Assembly: GCA_028823235.1 (NCBI GenBank)
Contig: JAPKBW010000009.1
Coordinates: 62,001 to 126,000 of the forward strand
DNA: 64,000 nucleotides
Reading direction: 5' to 3'
Origin: Longimicrobiales bacterium
GTDB taxonomy: Bacteria; Gemmatimonadota; Gemmatimonadetes; Longimicrobiales; Gaopeijiaceae
Position 1 is the stretch's first letter; every line of letters starts with the position of its first letter. Made by a program: the position numbers and the translations under genes. Below, piece by piece: positions 18,665 to 27,371 of this stretch. Under the pieces are notes generated by a model. It saw only the letters and a program-made list of their open reading frames with translations. It searched no databases and had not been told where the DNA came from.

Positions 18665-20323
18665 TCATCCGCCCGGACGCGATGCGTCCGGAGCGGCCTC
18701 CGCGCCATCCTCGCTGACGGGCTGTGTGCGCAGCGTCGGGTACTCGATGCCAAGCTGCTCCAGATAGGTGTCGAACTGGTCCGGGTTGTAGTAGTACGGT
18801 CGCATGATCTCCCGCCACGAATTCATGAGATCTTCGTTGAGGAAGATCGCGGGCTTGTCGTCCGGCGTGATGAATGGCGTGTACGTGGTCTCCACCGTCT
18901 GCACGTCGTTGAAATAGTCCCACGCCGATTCGACCGTCTCCCCGTCGAGAAAGAGGTCGAGAAGCGTCAGTGCCTGCACTTGGGCGCCTGCCAGCGATCC
19001 CTTGTGCGCGATCGGCGTTGCCATCGCGATTCCGTTCGCCCAGTTGTGCCCCGGGCCACCCGGCATGTTTGCCGGATATCGCATCGTTACGGTAGGCATG
19101 TTCCACGACACGTCGCCGATGTCGTCCGACCCGCCACCGAGAGAGCGGGAGAGGTCAACGGGGCCGTTCAGCGATCCGATCTCACTTGGCATCCCCCGCT
19201 CTTCCTGACCGAGCTCTCGCTGTAGGCCTTTGGCGAGGTTGTGATCGTCCTTCGTCCACTCAGGCAGACCTACACGCTCGATGTTGGCGTAGGAAACCTC
19301 AGCAACCGGCCGGCTCATGTGCCGGCTCCATGCCGATCCGACGGTCATGATCGTGTCGACCTGAGTCCCCGTCATGAGTGCGGCGCCTTCGGCCATGAGC
19401 TTCGCAGCGTTGTACGACTCCATGACGAGGTCGTAATTGATCTCACGGAAGTAGAACCAGATCGTCGCCAGCTGCGGTACAACGTTCGGCTGATCACCAC
19501 CGTCGACGATGATGTAGTGCGAGCGCTCCGCCGGACGAAGATGCTCGCGCTTGAACTCCCAGGCCTGCGCCATCAGCATGATCGCGTCGAGCGCCGACCG
19601 ACCGCGCCACGGGGAACCGGCGGAATGAGCGGTTTCGCCCACGAAGCGGAACTGAGCAGAGACGAGTGCGTTTCCACCGCCTTGCCCCCAAGCCATCCCG
19701 AAGTTCGACGAGACGTGTGTGAAGAGGTTCACATCAACCCCGTCGAATACTCCGTCCCGGACAAAGAACGCCTTCGAGCCGAGCTGCTCCTCCGCGATCC
19801 CCGGCCACATGAGCAGGGTCCCGTCGATGTTCTCCCGCTCCATCAACTCCTTCACGTTCAGCGCGGCCACGATGTTCACGGCCTGTCCCGAGTTGTGCCC
19901 TTCGCCATGCCCCGGCGCCATCGACAGAATCGGATCCCTGTAGCCAACACCCGGCTTCTGGTTCGACTGCGGAATTCCGTCGACATCGGAACCCATTGCG
20001 ATGACGGGAGAGCCGGTACCGTTCGCCCATCGAGCCGTCCATGCCGAGGGCATGCCCGCGACGCCGAGTTCAATCTCGAAGCCGGCCTCCTCGAGGATGC
20101 CCGTCAGGTAGCGCTGCGTCTCGAATTCCTGAAAGCCGAGCTCGCCGAAGCTGAAGAGCATGTCCACGATCTCCTGGACCTGCTTCGCATCCTCTTCGAC
20201 CATCTGGAGAACTTCGTCCTTGAGGTCGGGAAGGCGGTTGTCGGCCTGCGCAGAGGCCTGAATCGGAACCAAGAATCCGAGAAGCGCTGCGACTGGCAGC
20301 ACGCGTCGTAGGAGCGAGCGCAT
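18665..20323 (-). CDS. Secreted AbgB-like M20 amidohydrolase (copy 2)
   Basis: This is a close paralogue of the gene at 12.1-13.7 kb and is colinear with it over the whole length. The start is the ATG at 20323, preceded by GGAGAG and followed by a signal peptide (RRVLPVAALLGFLVPIQASAQ). Landmarks are GSDVDGIPQ, APGHGEGHNSGQ (E141 where M20D enzymes have Cys), WPGIAEEQLGSK and SDDIGDVSWNMPTV. The 552-residue protein should be periplasmic or outer-membrane associated. It lies directly upstream of the PKS cassette. The main visible differences from copy 1 are the loop with KDDHNLAKGLQRELGQ and the shorter C-terminal tail. Confidence 0.9.
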   Translation of the reverse strand: MRSLLRRVLPVAALLGFLVPIQASAQADNRLPDLKDEVLQMVEEDAKQVQEIVDMLFSFGELGFQEFETQRYLTGILEEAGFEIELGVAGMPSAWTARWANGTGSPVIAMGSDVDGIPQSNQKPGVGYRDPILSMAPGHGEGHNSGQAVNIVAALNVKELMERENIDGTLLMWPGIAEEQLGSKAFFVRDGVFDGVDVNLFTHVSSNFGMAWGQGGGNALVSAQFRFVGETAHSAGSPWRGRSALDAIMLMAQAWEFKREHLRPAERSHYIIVDGGDQPNVVPQLATIWFYFREINYDLVMESYNAAKLMAEGAALMTGTQVDTIMTVGSAWSRHMSRPVAEVSYANIERVGLPEWTKDDHNLAKGLQRELGQEERGMPSEIGSLNGPVDLSRSLGGGSDDIGDVSWNMPTVTMRYPANMPGGPGHNWANGIAMATPIAHKGSLAGAQVQALTLLDLFLDGETVESAWDYFNDVQTVETTYTPFITPDDKPAIFLNEDLMNSWREIMRPYYYNPDQFDTYLEQLGIEYPTLRTQPVSEDGAEAAPDASRPGG

Positions 20324-20476
20324 GAGAGTCTCTCCAGAAAGAACAAACGATGTGGCGAAAGCGGAAGCGGCAGAATGGGAACCGCGGGAGAGACGGACAA
20401 GTGCCCCCACCCAAGGTCCGGGCATCCGCACCGGCTCAGACGGTCGAGGCCAGAGTCATCCGGACGCGGCCCTCGG

Positions 20477-23275
20477 TCATCCGCCGATCCGCTTCGCCCG
20501 TTCCGTCCACGTCTCACCGTCAGTGATCCACGCGGGGGCGGGGTCGCCTCTGAGGTGGTGACCGAACCACTCTAGGATGCGCCGGTGGTAGTCGACCTGT
20601 TGCGTTTCCTCGCTGAGCCCGTGGTCCGCACCCGGGTAGACCAGCAAGACCACCTCCTTCCCTGCCCGGCGAGCGTAGTTGTAGAACTCCAGGCCTTGGT
20701 AAAAATCGACCACCCCGTCAGCGTCGCCGTGCATGAGCATCATCGGGGTGTTGAGATCCATGATGAAATTCGCCGGAGAGCTTTCGAGATGACCCTTGAG
20801 GTCCTCCCAGTACGGCGACGCCATGCGGGCCTGACCGGTCTCCCAGTGGCCAACCTCGGGAAGGCCTCCGTTCCAGTGCACTGCACCCATGAAGCTCATG
20901 AAGTTGGTGATCGCCGCGCCGGCAACGGACGCAGCAAAACGATCGGTGCGGGTCGGCAGATACGACGCCTGGTAGCCTCCCCATGAATGTCCAATGAGCC
21001 CCATCCCGTCCGCATCGACGTGTCCCGTGGCGACCGCAGCATCGAGAGCATGCTCGACCGCATCGAGAGCAGACGGCCCCGGGCGCCCCGGCTCGTAGAC
21101 GATGTCGGGCATCAGGACGAAGTACCCCTCCTGAGACCACGCCTGATAGTTGTAGTAGTCGCGCTCCCCCGGGACGTCGTAGCTGTGGAGGTTGTCGGAC
21201 AGTCGTTCATACTGGTAGAGAATCAGCGGGTACTGCCGGCCTTCCTGGAAGTCGGCCGGATAGACCAGAATCGCCTGCAGGTCGTGACCTGCGTCCGTGG
21301 TGTAGTCGAGCAGCTCGGAGCGTCCCCACGCGAAGTCGGCCTGGAACGGATTCGTCTGCGTCACCTGAGTGAGGTCAGAGAGATCGTCTCCTCCGACGAA
21401 AACGTCCGGAGAATCCTCCCACCGTTCCATCCGAAGAGCGAAACGATCCGAGTTGCGCGCCTTTCGGAACCCCGTCACCCGGGCGTCCATCGAAATCCGG
21501 GCTCGCTCCTGTCCTGAGTCGGTAGTCCTCACATATCCGGACGCCTTGGTGGTCAGGTGTCGAACGGAGAGCCACAGATCGTCATCGCTGTCGAGCAGGG
21601 CCGGTCCGAATGCCGACTGATCCGGGTCGATATTGGCAACGCGATACTGCTCTCCGGCTGACGCGCCGTCGGTAACCTGTGAAAGAGCGCCGTCGCTGAG
21701 GTCTGCCCGCCAGACGTCGTGCTTGTCGTAAAGGAGCGCCCACTCACCATCGGAGGACCACCCGCCGACACCCCACGTCGGACGCGAGCCGGGGTAGTCG
21801 TAGTCCGAAAGCGACTGGGTGAAACTGCGCCCGTCACCGAGGACCGCTCGTTTGAGGTTCGACATGTCAATCGCAGTCCAGCGTTCGTCCTTGTACACGA
21901 GGACGTGCGAGAGGTCGGCATGCGACTGAGCACCGAAGTCGACGCGGTCTGCGATCGCTATCCGCTCTCCGGTCTCTACGTCCACGCGATACCAGTCAGC
22001 GGTGCCCGCTCCGAAGCGTCGCTCGAAGAGGTATGGGTCGTAGTCGCCAACGAGGCCCCACTGACCCCCTGCAACGATTCGGACCGATTCTTCCAGGTCG
22101 TCGCCCAGCACGACCAGCCGATCCTCATCCAGATTCCAGGCGGCAAGGTTCGTCTGACGAGAGATCTGGCCGGACCGGTACTCCTGTGCCCTCAGAACCT
22201 GATCGTCATCCCAGTGCCAGACCTGAACGTCTGCGGGTCCCACTTCGTCCTTAGTGTCGTCGTGATCTTCGTCCTCGGAGTCCTGGGCTTCCCCCTCCGA
22301 GTCATCATCACCTGACTCCTGGTCCTCATCGGCGTCGCCTGAGCCCTCCCAGGGCCGGAGGCCCACGAACACTGTGCGGCCCGATTCGCTGAAGCGGAGG
22401 CCAGAGTAGTCCGTGATGCGTGTATCTGCAGGGATGCCCGCGTGTTCGATCGCATCGAGCGCCTGCACGGAGGAGGAGGAGCGCACATCGTCCCAGACCA
22501 GCAGATCGTGGGAGACTTCCTCATAGTCGTCGCGCTCAACCGAACGAAGGACACCCAGCTGGCTGGATTCGTCCCGCCATGCGAGCGCGGCATACTCCGC
22601 GTCTCCCGAGTCGAGTGTGCGGAGCGTGCCTGCCTCAGGATCGAACAGAACAACACCGTTCGATGAACCCCAGGCGGTCTTCAACGTGGCGGCGAGCAGC
22701 ATCCCCTCGTCCTGCCAACTGAAGAGGTCGACGTTGCCGATGACGGTGTGCTCACCCGTCATCGGATCCATCACGATCAGGTTCCCACCTACTGAGTCCG
22801 CGCTGGGCACACCCCTGGCTGCCAGCCATGTGCCGTCATCACGAAACGCGAACGAACTGATGTCAAACAGGACCGTATCGGTCGCGCTCTCGAGGTTCAC
22901 GAGCCCGAGTCGATCCTCAATCGGGTCCTCGGCGGCCTCGCTTTCGTCCTGTGAGACCCCCTTCCGGTAGGCGAGCCACCGTCCGTCCGCACTGAAAAAC
23001 GGGGTGCGCCCGTGTGGGAGAACGATCGCTGTCCCGGCGCCGCTGACCGGTGCCAGACGCAACTCGCTGCTCCCGTCCACTCTCGTGATCGTCGAGACGA
23101 GCCAGTCTCCGAGAGGATCGAGTTCGAAAGCTCCGAGGCGCTCGAACTGACCGTAGGCATCGGGTGTGAGCGTGGGCTGCTGGGCTTCGAGAAGTCCCGG
23201 GACGCAGAGCGTACAGAGCATTCCGACGACGCCCACCCTCCACCAGACACCAACTTCCTTCCGGCCTTCCTGCAT
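20477..23275 (-). CDS. Secreted S9 family prolyl oligopeptidase-like peptidase
   Basis: The start is the ATG at 23275, preceded by GAGGGAG, giving a signal peptide (VGVVGMLCTLCVPGLLEAQ). Residues up to about 650 form a beta-propeller-like region; the C-terminal alpha/beta hydrolase domain has the nucleophile in GLIGHSWGGYQ, an Asp in HGDADGVVDFYQ and the His in YPGADHGLS. The propeller contains a strongly acidic low-complexity insert (SGDDDSEGEAQDSEDEDHDD, near residue 325-345). At 932 residues it is longer than typical DPP-IV-like bacterial enzymes. It probably opens the hydrolase block and is divergent from the PQQ dehydrogenase. Confidence 0.92.
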   Translation of the reverse strand: MQEGRKEVGVWWRVGVVGMLCTLCVPGLLEAQQPTLTPDAYGQFERLGAFELDPLGDWLVSTITRVDGSSELRLAPVSGAGTAIVLPHGRTPFFSADGRWLAYRKGVSQDESEAAEDPIEDRLGLVNLESATDTVLFDISSFAFRDDGTWLAARGVPSADSVGGNLIVMDPMTGEHTVIGNVDLFSWQDEGMLLAATLKTAWGSSNGVVLFDPEAGTLRTLDSGDAEYAALAWRDESSQLGVLRSVERDDYEEVSHDLLVWDDVRSSSSVQALDAIEHAGIPADTRITDYSGLRFSESGRTVFVGLRPWEGSGDADEDQESGDDDSEGEAQDSEDEDHDDTKDEVGPADVQVWHWDDDQVLRAQEYRSGQISRQTNLAAWNLDEDRLVVLGDDLEESVRIVAGGQWGLVGDYDPYLFERRFGAGTADWYRVDVETGERIAIADRVDFGAQSHADLSHVLVYKDERWTAIDMSNLKRAVLGDGRSFTQSLSDYDYPGSRPTWGVGGWSSDGEWALLYDKHDVWRADLSDGALSQVTDGASAGEQYRVANIDPDQSAFGPALLDSDDDLWLSVRHLTTKASGYVRTTDSGQERARISMDARVTGFRKARNSDRFALRMERWEDSPDVFVGGDDLSDLTQVTQTNPFQADFAWGRSELLDYTTDAGHDLQAILVYPADFQEGRQYPLILYQYERLSDNLHSYDVPGERDYYNYQAWSQEGYFVLMPDIVYEPGRPGPSALDAVEHALDAAVATGHVDADGMGLIGHSWGGYQASYLPTRTDRFAASVAGAAITNFMSFMGAVHWNGGLPEVGHWETGQARMASPYWEDLKGHLESSPANFIMDLNTPMMLMHGDADGVVDFYQGLEFYNYARRAGKEVVLLVYPGADHGLSEETQQVDYHRRILEWFGHHLRGDPAPAWITDGETWTERAKRIGG

Positions 23276-23420
23276 GCGAACTCCCTCGTACAATTTGACG
23301 GACACCAGCAAGGGCATGAGGATGTCCGCCGTTCAGAGCCGGGGCAACTTGGGCAACCGACCCCTCGTCGACCCGCCCGCCGTCCTCACCGGCGTTTGCG
23401 GGGCAAGGAGTCCCCGAGGC

Positions 23421-25412
23421 ATGTTGGCGCCCCGCCCTGAAGTTTGGAGATTTCCATTGACTCGATTCGCACCCCTCGCGCTCACAGTGGCGTCAATCGT
23501 CCTGGCCTCAACGGCCTGTACTGATGCTTCAACACACGGCATCGACCCCGGCGACTGGCCCCACTACGCCCGAGACCTCGCAGCGACGAAGTACAGCCCA
23601 CTCGATCAAATCGACGCCACCAACGTTGGTGACCTCGAAGTTGCCTGGACGTGGGAGTCGGCCGACTATCGAATGGCCGGGGAGCACGAGGGGACGTCCG
23701 TAAATCCGAACTTTCAGGCGACGCCGATCAAAATCGGAAACCGTCTATACACGTCTACCAATCTCGGACAGGCTTTGGCCCTCGACCCGACAACGGGTGA
23801 AGAGGTCTGGCGCTACGACCCATACGCGGCAGGCCTTCGCGACACCCCAACCGGTCGCTCTAACCGCGGGGTCGGTTACTGGAGCGATGGTCAGGGCGAG
23901 CGAATCTTCGTCGGCTCAGGTGAGCACCTCGTGTCCATCGATGCTGTCACAGGACAGCCAGACCCGAACTTCGGGTCTGCAGGAGCCGTGAACCTGGCGG
24001 ACGACCCGGACCCTCGCGTGCTCACCTATCAGTGGTCATCGGCGCCCCTTGTGGTCCGCGACGTGGTGATCGTCGGAGCGACTGCGATGGTCCCCAACCG
24101 GAACTGGACGACTGCCCCTCCCGGGTACGTCCGGGCGTACGATGTGCGCACCGGAGAGCTGCGGTGGCGCTTCAACCCGATTCCGGAAGCCGGTGACCCC
24201 GGAGTCAGCACGTGGGCAGACTCGTCATGGGCCTACAGCGGCAACGGAAACGTCTGGACGCTAATGAGCGCAGATGAGGAGCTCGGTCACGTCTACCTCC
24301 CGCTCAAGACCACAACGAACGACTGGTACGGCGGAGCGAGGCCAGGAGACAACCTCTATGGCGAATCGGTCGTAGCAGTCGATGTCGATACGGGTGAGCG
24401 AGTCTGGCACTATCAGATGGTCCGGCACGGCATCTGGGACTATGACCCGCCGGCGGCACCGAACGTCATGGACGTCGTGGTCGACGGGCAGCCTGTGAAG
24501 GCAGTCGTTCAGGTGACGAAGCAGGCGTTCGTGTTTGCGTTCAATCGCGAGACGGGTGAGCCGCTGTGGCCGATCGAGGATCGTGCCGTACCTCCGTCCC
24601 CGGTGCCGGGAGAAGTCGCTGCCACGACGCAGCCCTTCCCCACCCATCCGGCCCCGTTCGACCTCCAGGGCATCACGACCGACGACCTCATCGACTTCAC
24701 GCCCGAGTTGCGGGCCGAAGCTGAAGGCATCCTCGAGGACTTCGTCTACGGTGAAATGTTCACGCCACCGACGGTGAAGGGTGTCGATGGAAAACTCGGC
24801 ACGATCCTCCTGCCCGGTTGGGTGGGAGGGGCGAACTGGGGCGGCGCCGCCGTGGATCCGGAGACGGGACGGCTCTTCGTTCCTTCAGTCACCTCGCCGA
24901 ACGTGACCGCGCTGGTTCCCCCGCCCCTACCAGACAGCTCCGACCATCGATACATCCGCGGGCTTCCGCGCGAGGTTCCGATGCCGGGCGGCTTGCCACT
25001 CCTCAAGCCACCCTACGGGCGCGTCACCGCCATCGATATGAATTCAGGTGACCACCTCTGGATGCAGGCGAATGGACCAGGCCCTATCGACCACCCTGCG
25101 ATCGCTCACCTCGACCTGCCGTGGCTCGGTCAGCGTGGTCGGCCGGCGCCGATGCTCACGAGCACCCTACTCTTCCTCGGCGAAGGCACCGAGGACGCGC
25201 TGTCGATTCTCCCGATCGCCGGCGGCAAGGCGTTCCGGGCGTGGGACAAGAACACCGGCAAGGTCGTCTGGGAGATGGATCTGCCAGCCGGCACCTCAGG
25301 AGCTCCAATGACGTACCTGTCGGACGGCAGGCAATTCATCGTCGTAGCGATCGGCGATCGGAACACATCCGGCCGCCTGATCGCGCTCGCGCTGCCGCCA
25401 AGCGCTCGCTAA
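23421..25412 (+). CDS. PQQ-dependent dehydrogenase-like quinoprotein, probable lipoprotein
   Basis: The product is a beta-propeller quinoprotein that would oxidise alcohols or sugars outside the cytoplasm. Propeller repeats appear as TTGEEVWRYDP, RTGELRWRFNP, DTGERVWHYQM, ETGEPLWPIED, SGDHLWMQANG and NTGKVVWEMDLP. GIWDYDPPAAPNVMDV resembles the active-site region of glucose/quinate-type PQQ dehydrogenases. The ATG at 23421 has AAGGAG upstream; a TTG at 23457 (GGAGA seven bases upstream) would give a shorter signal, TRFAPLALTVASIVLASTAC, and the cysteine suggests lipidation. There are no N-terminal membrane spans, unlike membrane glucose dehydrogenase. A cytochrome follows 73 bases downstream. 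Confidence 0.88.
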   Translation: MLAPRPEVWRFPLTRFAPLALTVASIVLASTACTDASTHGIDPGDWPHYARDLAATKYSPLDQIDATNVGDLEVAWTWESADYRMAGEHEGTSVNPNFQATPIKIGNRLYTSTNLGQALALDPTTGEEVWRYDPYAAGLRDTPTGRSNRGVGYWSDGQGERIFVGSGEHLVSIDAVTGQPDPNFGSAGAVNLADDPDPRVLTYQWSSAPLVVRDVVIVGATAMVPNRNWTTAPPGYVRAYDVRTGELRWRFNPIPEAGDPGVSTWADSSWAYSGNGNVWTLMSADEELGHVYLPLKTTTNDWYGGARPGDNLYGESVVAVDVDTGERVWHYQMVRHGIWDYDPPAAPNVMDVVVDGQPVKAVVQVTKQAFVFAFNRETGEPLWPIEDRAVPPSPVPGEVAATTQPFPTHPAPFDLQGITTDDLIDFTPELRAEAEGILEDFVYGEMFTPPTVKGVDGKLGTILLPGWVGGANWGGAAVDPETGRLFVPSVTSPNVTALVPPPLPDSSDHRYIRGLPREVPMPGGLPLLKPPYGRVTAIDMNSGDHLWMQANGPGPIDHPAIAHLDLPWLGQRGRPAPMLTSTLLFLGEGTEDALSILPIAGGKAFRAWDKNTGKVVWEMDLPAGTSGAPMTYLSDGRQFIVVAIGDRNTSGRLIALALPPSAR

Positions 25413-25485
25413 GGTGGCAATCCGTACTTATACCTGCACCGTCTGACCGCCCGGAGAATCGAGCCCTCAACCACGGAGGAAAGCC

Positions 25486-25953
25486 GTGAAGCATCCGTCA
25501 CAGAAGATTTTCGTCGGACTGGCCCTGGCCATGAGCCTCGGCATCGCTCCGCCTATGCAGGTAGCCGCGCAAGACGCCTCACCCGTTGTGCAGTATCGCC
25601 AATCGCTCATGGGATCGTTCCGGACCCACATGGGCGGTGTGCGCGCCGCAATGGGGGAGGCCGCACCGATGGGGCACGCCGAGCATCACGCTGTCGCCTT
25701 CGAGCGGATGGCTCAGGCCCTTGCCAACGCATTCCCGGAAGGCACCGCTGAGCCGGGCTCGAGAGCTCTGCCAGCCATCTGGGAGAACCGTGACGACTTC
25801 ATGGACAAGGTTACGGACATCCAGAATGCTACTGCGCGACTCGTGACCGCTGCGCGATCGGGAGATGTCGAAGCGATCGGCGCCGCGTTGCAGGGCGTCC
25901 AAGCTACATGTGGCGGCTGTCACACGTCCTACCGGGGGCCCGCCGCGAGCTAG
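25486..25953 (+). CDS. Class II cytochrome c (cytochrome c'/c556 type)
   Basis: The 155-residue protein has a signal peptide (GLALAMSLGIAPPMQVAAQ) and a single C-terminal haem site, CGGCHTSYR, near residues 142-150, which is the class II arrangement. The N-terminal YRQSLMGSFRTHM fits the first helix, with a Met that is the usual sixth ligand in c556-type members. It probably accepts electrons from the PQQ dehydrogenase just upstream, in the periplasm. The start ATG has GGAGGAAAGCC just before it. Confidence 0.9.
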   Translation: MKHPSQKIFVGLALAMSLGIAPPMQVAAQDASPVVQYRQSLMGSFRTHMGGVRAAMGEAAPMGHAEHHAVAFERMAQALANAFPEGTAEPGSRALPAIWENRDDFMDKVTDIQNATARLVTAARSGDVEAIGAALQGVQATCGGCHTSYRGPAAS

Positions 25954-26048
25954 TACGCTGTGGCCTCGCCCGGGAGCACTCGTAGAAAGTTCTCTGCTGT
26001 CACCGAACCGGAGAGGACTTCCTCGTAGCCGCAGGCGACGGTGGGTGG
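25950..26048 (-). pseudogene. In-frame downstream tail resembling an M19 dipeptidase C-terminus
   Basis: Directly after the TAG stop of the M19 gene the same frame stays open for 32 codons and ends at 25950: PPTVACGYEEVLSGSVTAEN followed by FLRVLPGEATAY. The part GYEE...AENFLRVL resembles the C-terminal helix of M19 dipeptidases (GYT...GxNFxRVL), which the gene upstream already has in its own last 20 residues. It could be the remnant of a second, deleted M19 gene or simply 3' sequence. It overlaps the end of the convergent cytochrome gene by a few bases. Confidence 0.3.
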
Positions 26049-27224
26049 CTACATCCCCTGCCAGATCTCACCGAGCACACGCTGGAAGTTCGCACCCAGA
26101 ATTCCGCGAATGTGGTCATCCGTGTACCCCCGTCGGATCAGGCCGTCCGTGACGTCGAACATCCGCTTAGGGTGAGCGATCGCATCGATATCGATCTTGT
26201 CTCTGAACCCGTAGGACCCCTTGTAGCCTGACTTTAGGCTCTCGTACTCGTCGGCTGGCATATCATCGTAGCCATGCAAGTCGATATCCGAACCCAGCCC
26301 GAGATGCTCGACCCCGATGAGATCGCGAACGTGATCGAAGTGGTCGAGGAAGTGCTCGACCGTGGTGGGCTCCTGATCAGAGACGAACATTCGGACCCCA
26401 GTGATCCCCATAACGCCACCGGTCTGCGCCATTCGCAGAATCGCCTCGTCCGTTTTGCAGCGGGGGTGTCCCGGGTTGAGGACACGTGCGTTGGAATGCG
26501 TATAGAGCACCGGAGCCCGAGAGACGTCACAGGCGTCCAGTGTGGTCTGGTCGCCCGAGTGCGACACGTCGACGACCATACCGACCCTGTTCATTTCCTC
26601 GACGATCGCGACCCCGAAGTCGCTGATGCCTCCGTCGACCCGCTCGGTCGAGCCGTTGCCGATCATGTTGCGGTCGTTGTAGGTCAACTGACTCACACGC
26701 TGGCCTAGCCCGTGAAATGTCTCGACGTCTGCCGGCGATCGGAAATGGGTGGAATTTTGAAGGCCGATCAAAATCCCAGCCCGGCCCGACCCGTGAACGG
26801 CCAAGAGATCCTCAACGGAATCGATCCGAACAAACACGTCCGGGCGATTCGCGATGATCGCGTTGAACGACCCTACGAAGGCGAGGACGTTCTGGTACGC
26901 CTGTTCCGCTGTCGCACCGCCTACACCGCGTGCGATATGAAACACGTCGATTCCCGATTGACGGAACTCTTCGACGTCCGTCTCCGTCATGCCGGAAAAA
27001 TCCACTCCCCATCGCTGTCGTCGTTCACCATTCAACGTCGTCAGTCCCAGCATGTCGATGACGAGCGAATCGTTTACTAGATCCACGCACCTACGTGTGT
27101 ACTCCTGAGCGCTCGCCGCGAAAAGTCGATATCGGCCCATGTTCACAAAGGGGGCAGCGACCGCAGCAGCAGCCACACCAACGCCGCTTCGGATGAGTGT
27201 CCTGCGAGTGATCAAATCAGACAT
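26049..27224 (-). CDS. M19 (renal dipeptidase) family protein with altered metal site, Tat-exported
   Basis: The N-terminus ITRRTLIRSGVGVAAAAVAA is a twin-arginine signal. The body follows membrane dipeptidase: VVDVSHSGDQTT (H222), YTHSNAR (H243) and GLGSDIDLHG near the C-terminus. However, the first metal-site motif, normally DxHxD, reads IDMLGLTTLNG (residues 56-66), and the bridging glutamate position, normally in an EG pair, appears as GLQNSTHF (Q156). A standard binuclear zinc site is therefore unlikely; it may hold one metal, act on another substrate, or be inactive. The length of 391 is typical. SD-like GGGAGG lies upstream. Confidence 0.85.
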   Translation of the reverse strand: MSDLITRRTLIRSGVGVAAAAVAAPFVNMGRYRLFAASAQEYTRRCVDLVNDSLVIDMLGLTTLNGERRQRWGVDFSGMTETDVEEFRQSGIDVFHIARGVGGATAEQAYQNVLAFVGSFNAIIANRPDVFVRIDSVEDLLAVHGSGRAGILIGLQNSTHFRSPADVETFHGLGQRVSQLTYNDRNMIGNGSTERVDGGISDFGVAIVEEMNRVGMVVDVSHSGDQTTLDACDVSRAPVLYTHSNARVLNPGHPRCKTDEAILRMAQTGGVMGITGVRMFVSDQEPTTVEHFLDHFDHVRDLIGVEHLGLGSDIDLHGYDDMPADEYESLKSGYKGSYGFRDKIDIDAIAHPKRMFDVTDGLIRRGYTDDHIRGILGANFQRVLGEIWQGM

Positions 27225-27371
27225 GGATCGGCCCTCCCGGCCTTGTCAACATCATGGGTCGGCGCTCGAGCCGGGTCCCCTGCCTTAACGATTGCGAAGG
27301 CCATCACGGCCAGTATGAAGCGAATCGTAGACTTGTCGTGCGTAGAGCGGCACCCCCGGCAGGCACCATCT

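Noticed and set aside
19241-20311. Plus-strand frame of 356 codons
   Set aside because: It is antisense to M20 copy 2; similar shadow frames occur opposite copy 1.
27244-27249. TTGACA box upstream of the M19 gene
   Set aside because: It lies only 20 bases from the start codon, leaving no room for a -10 element and leader.
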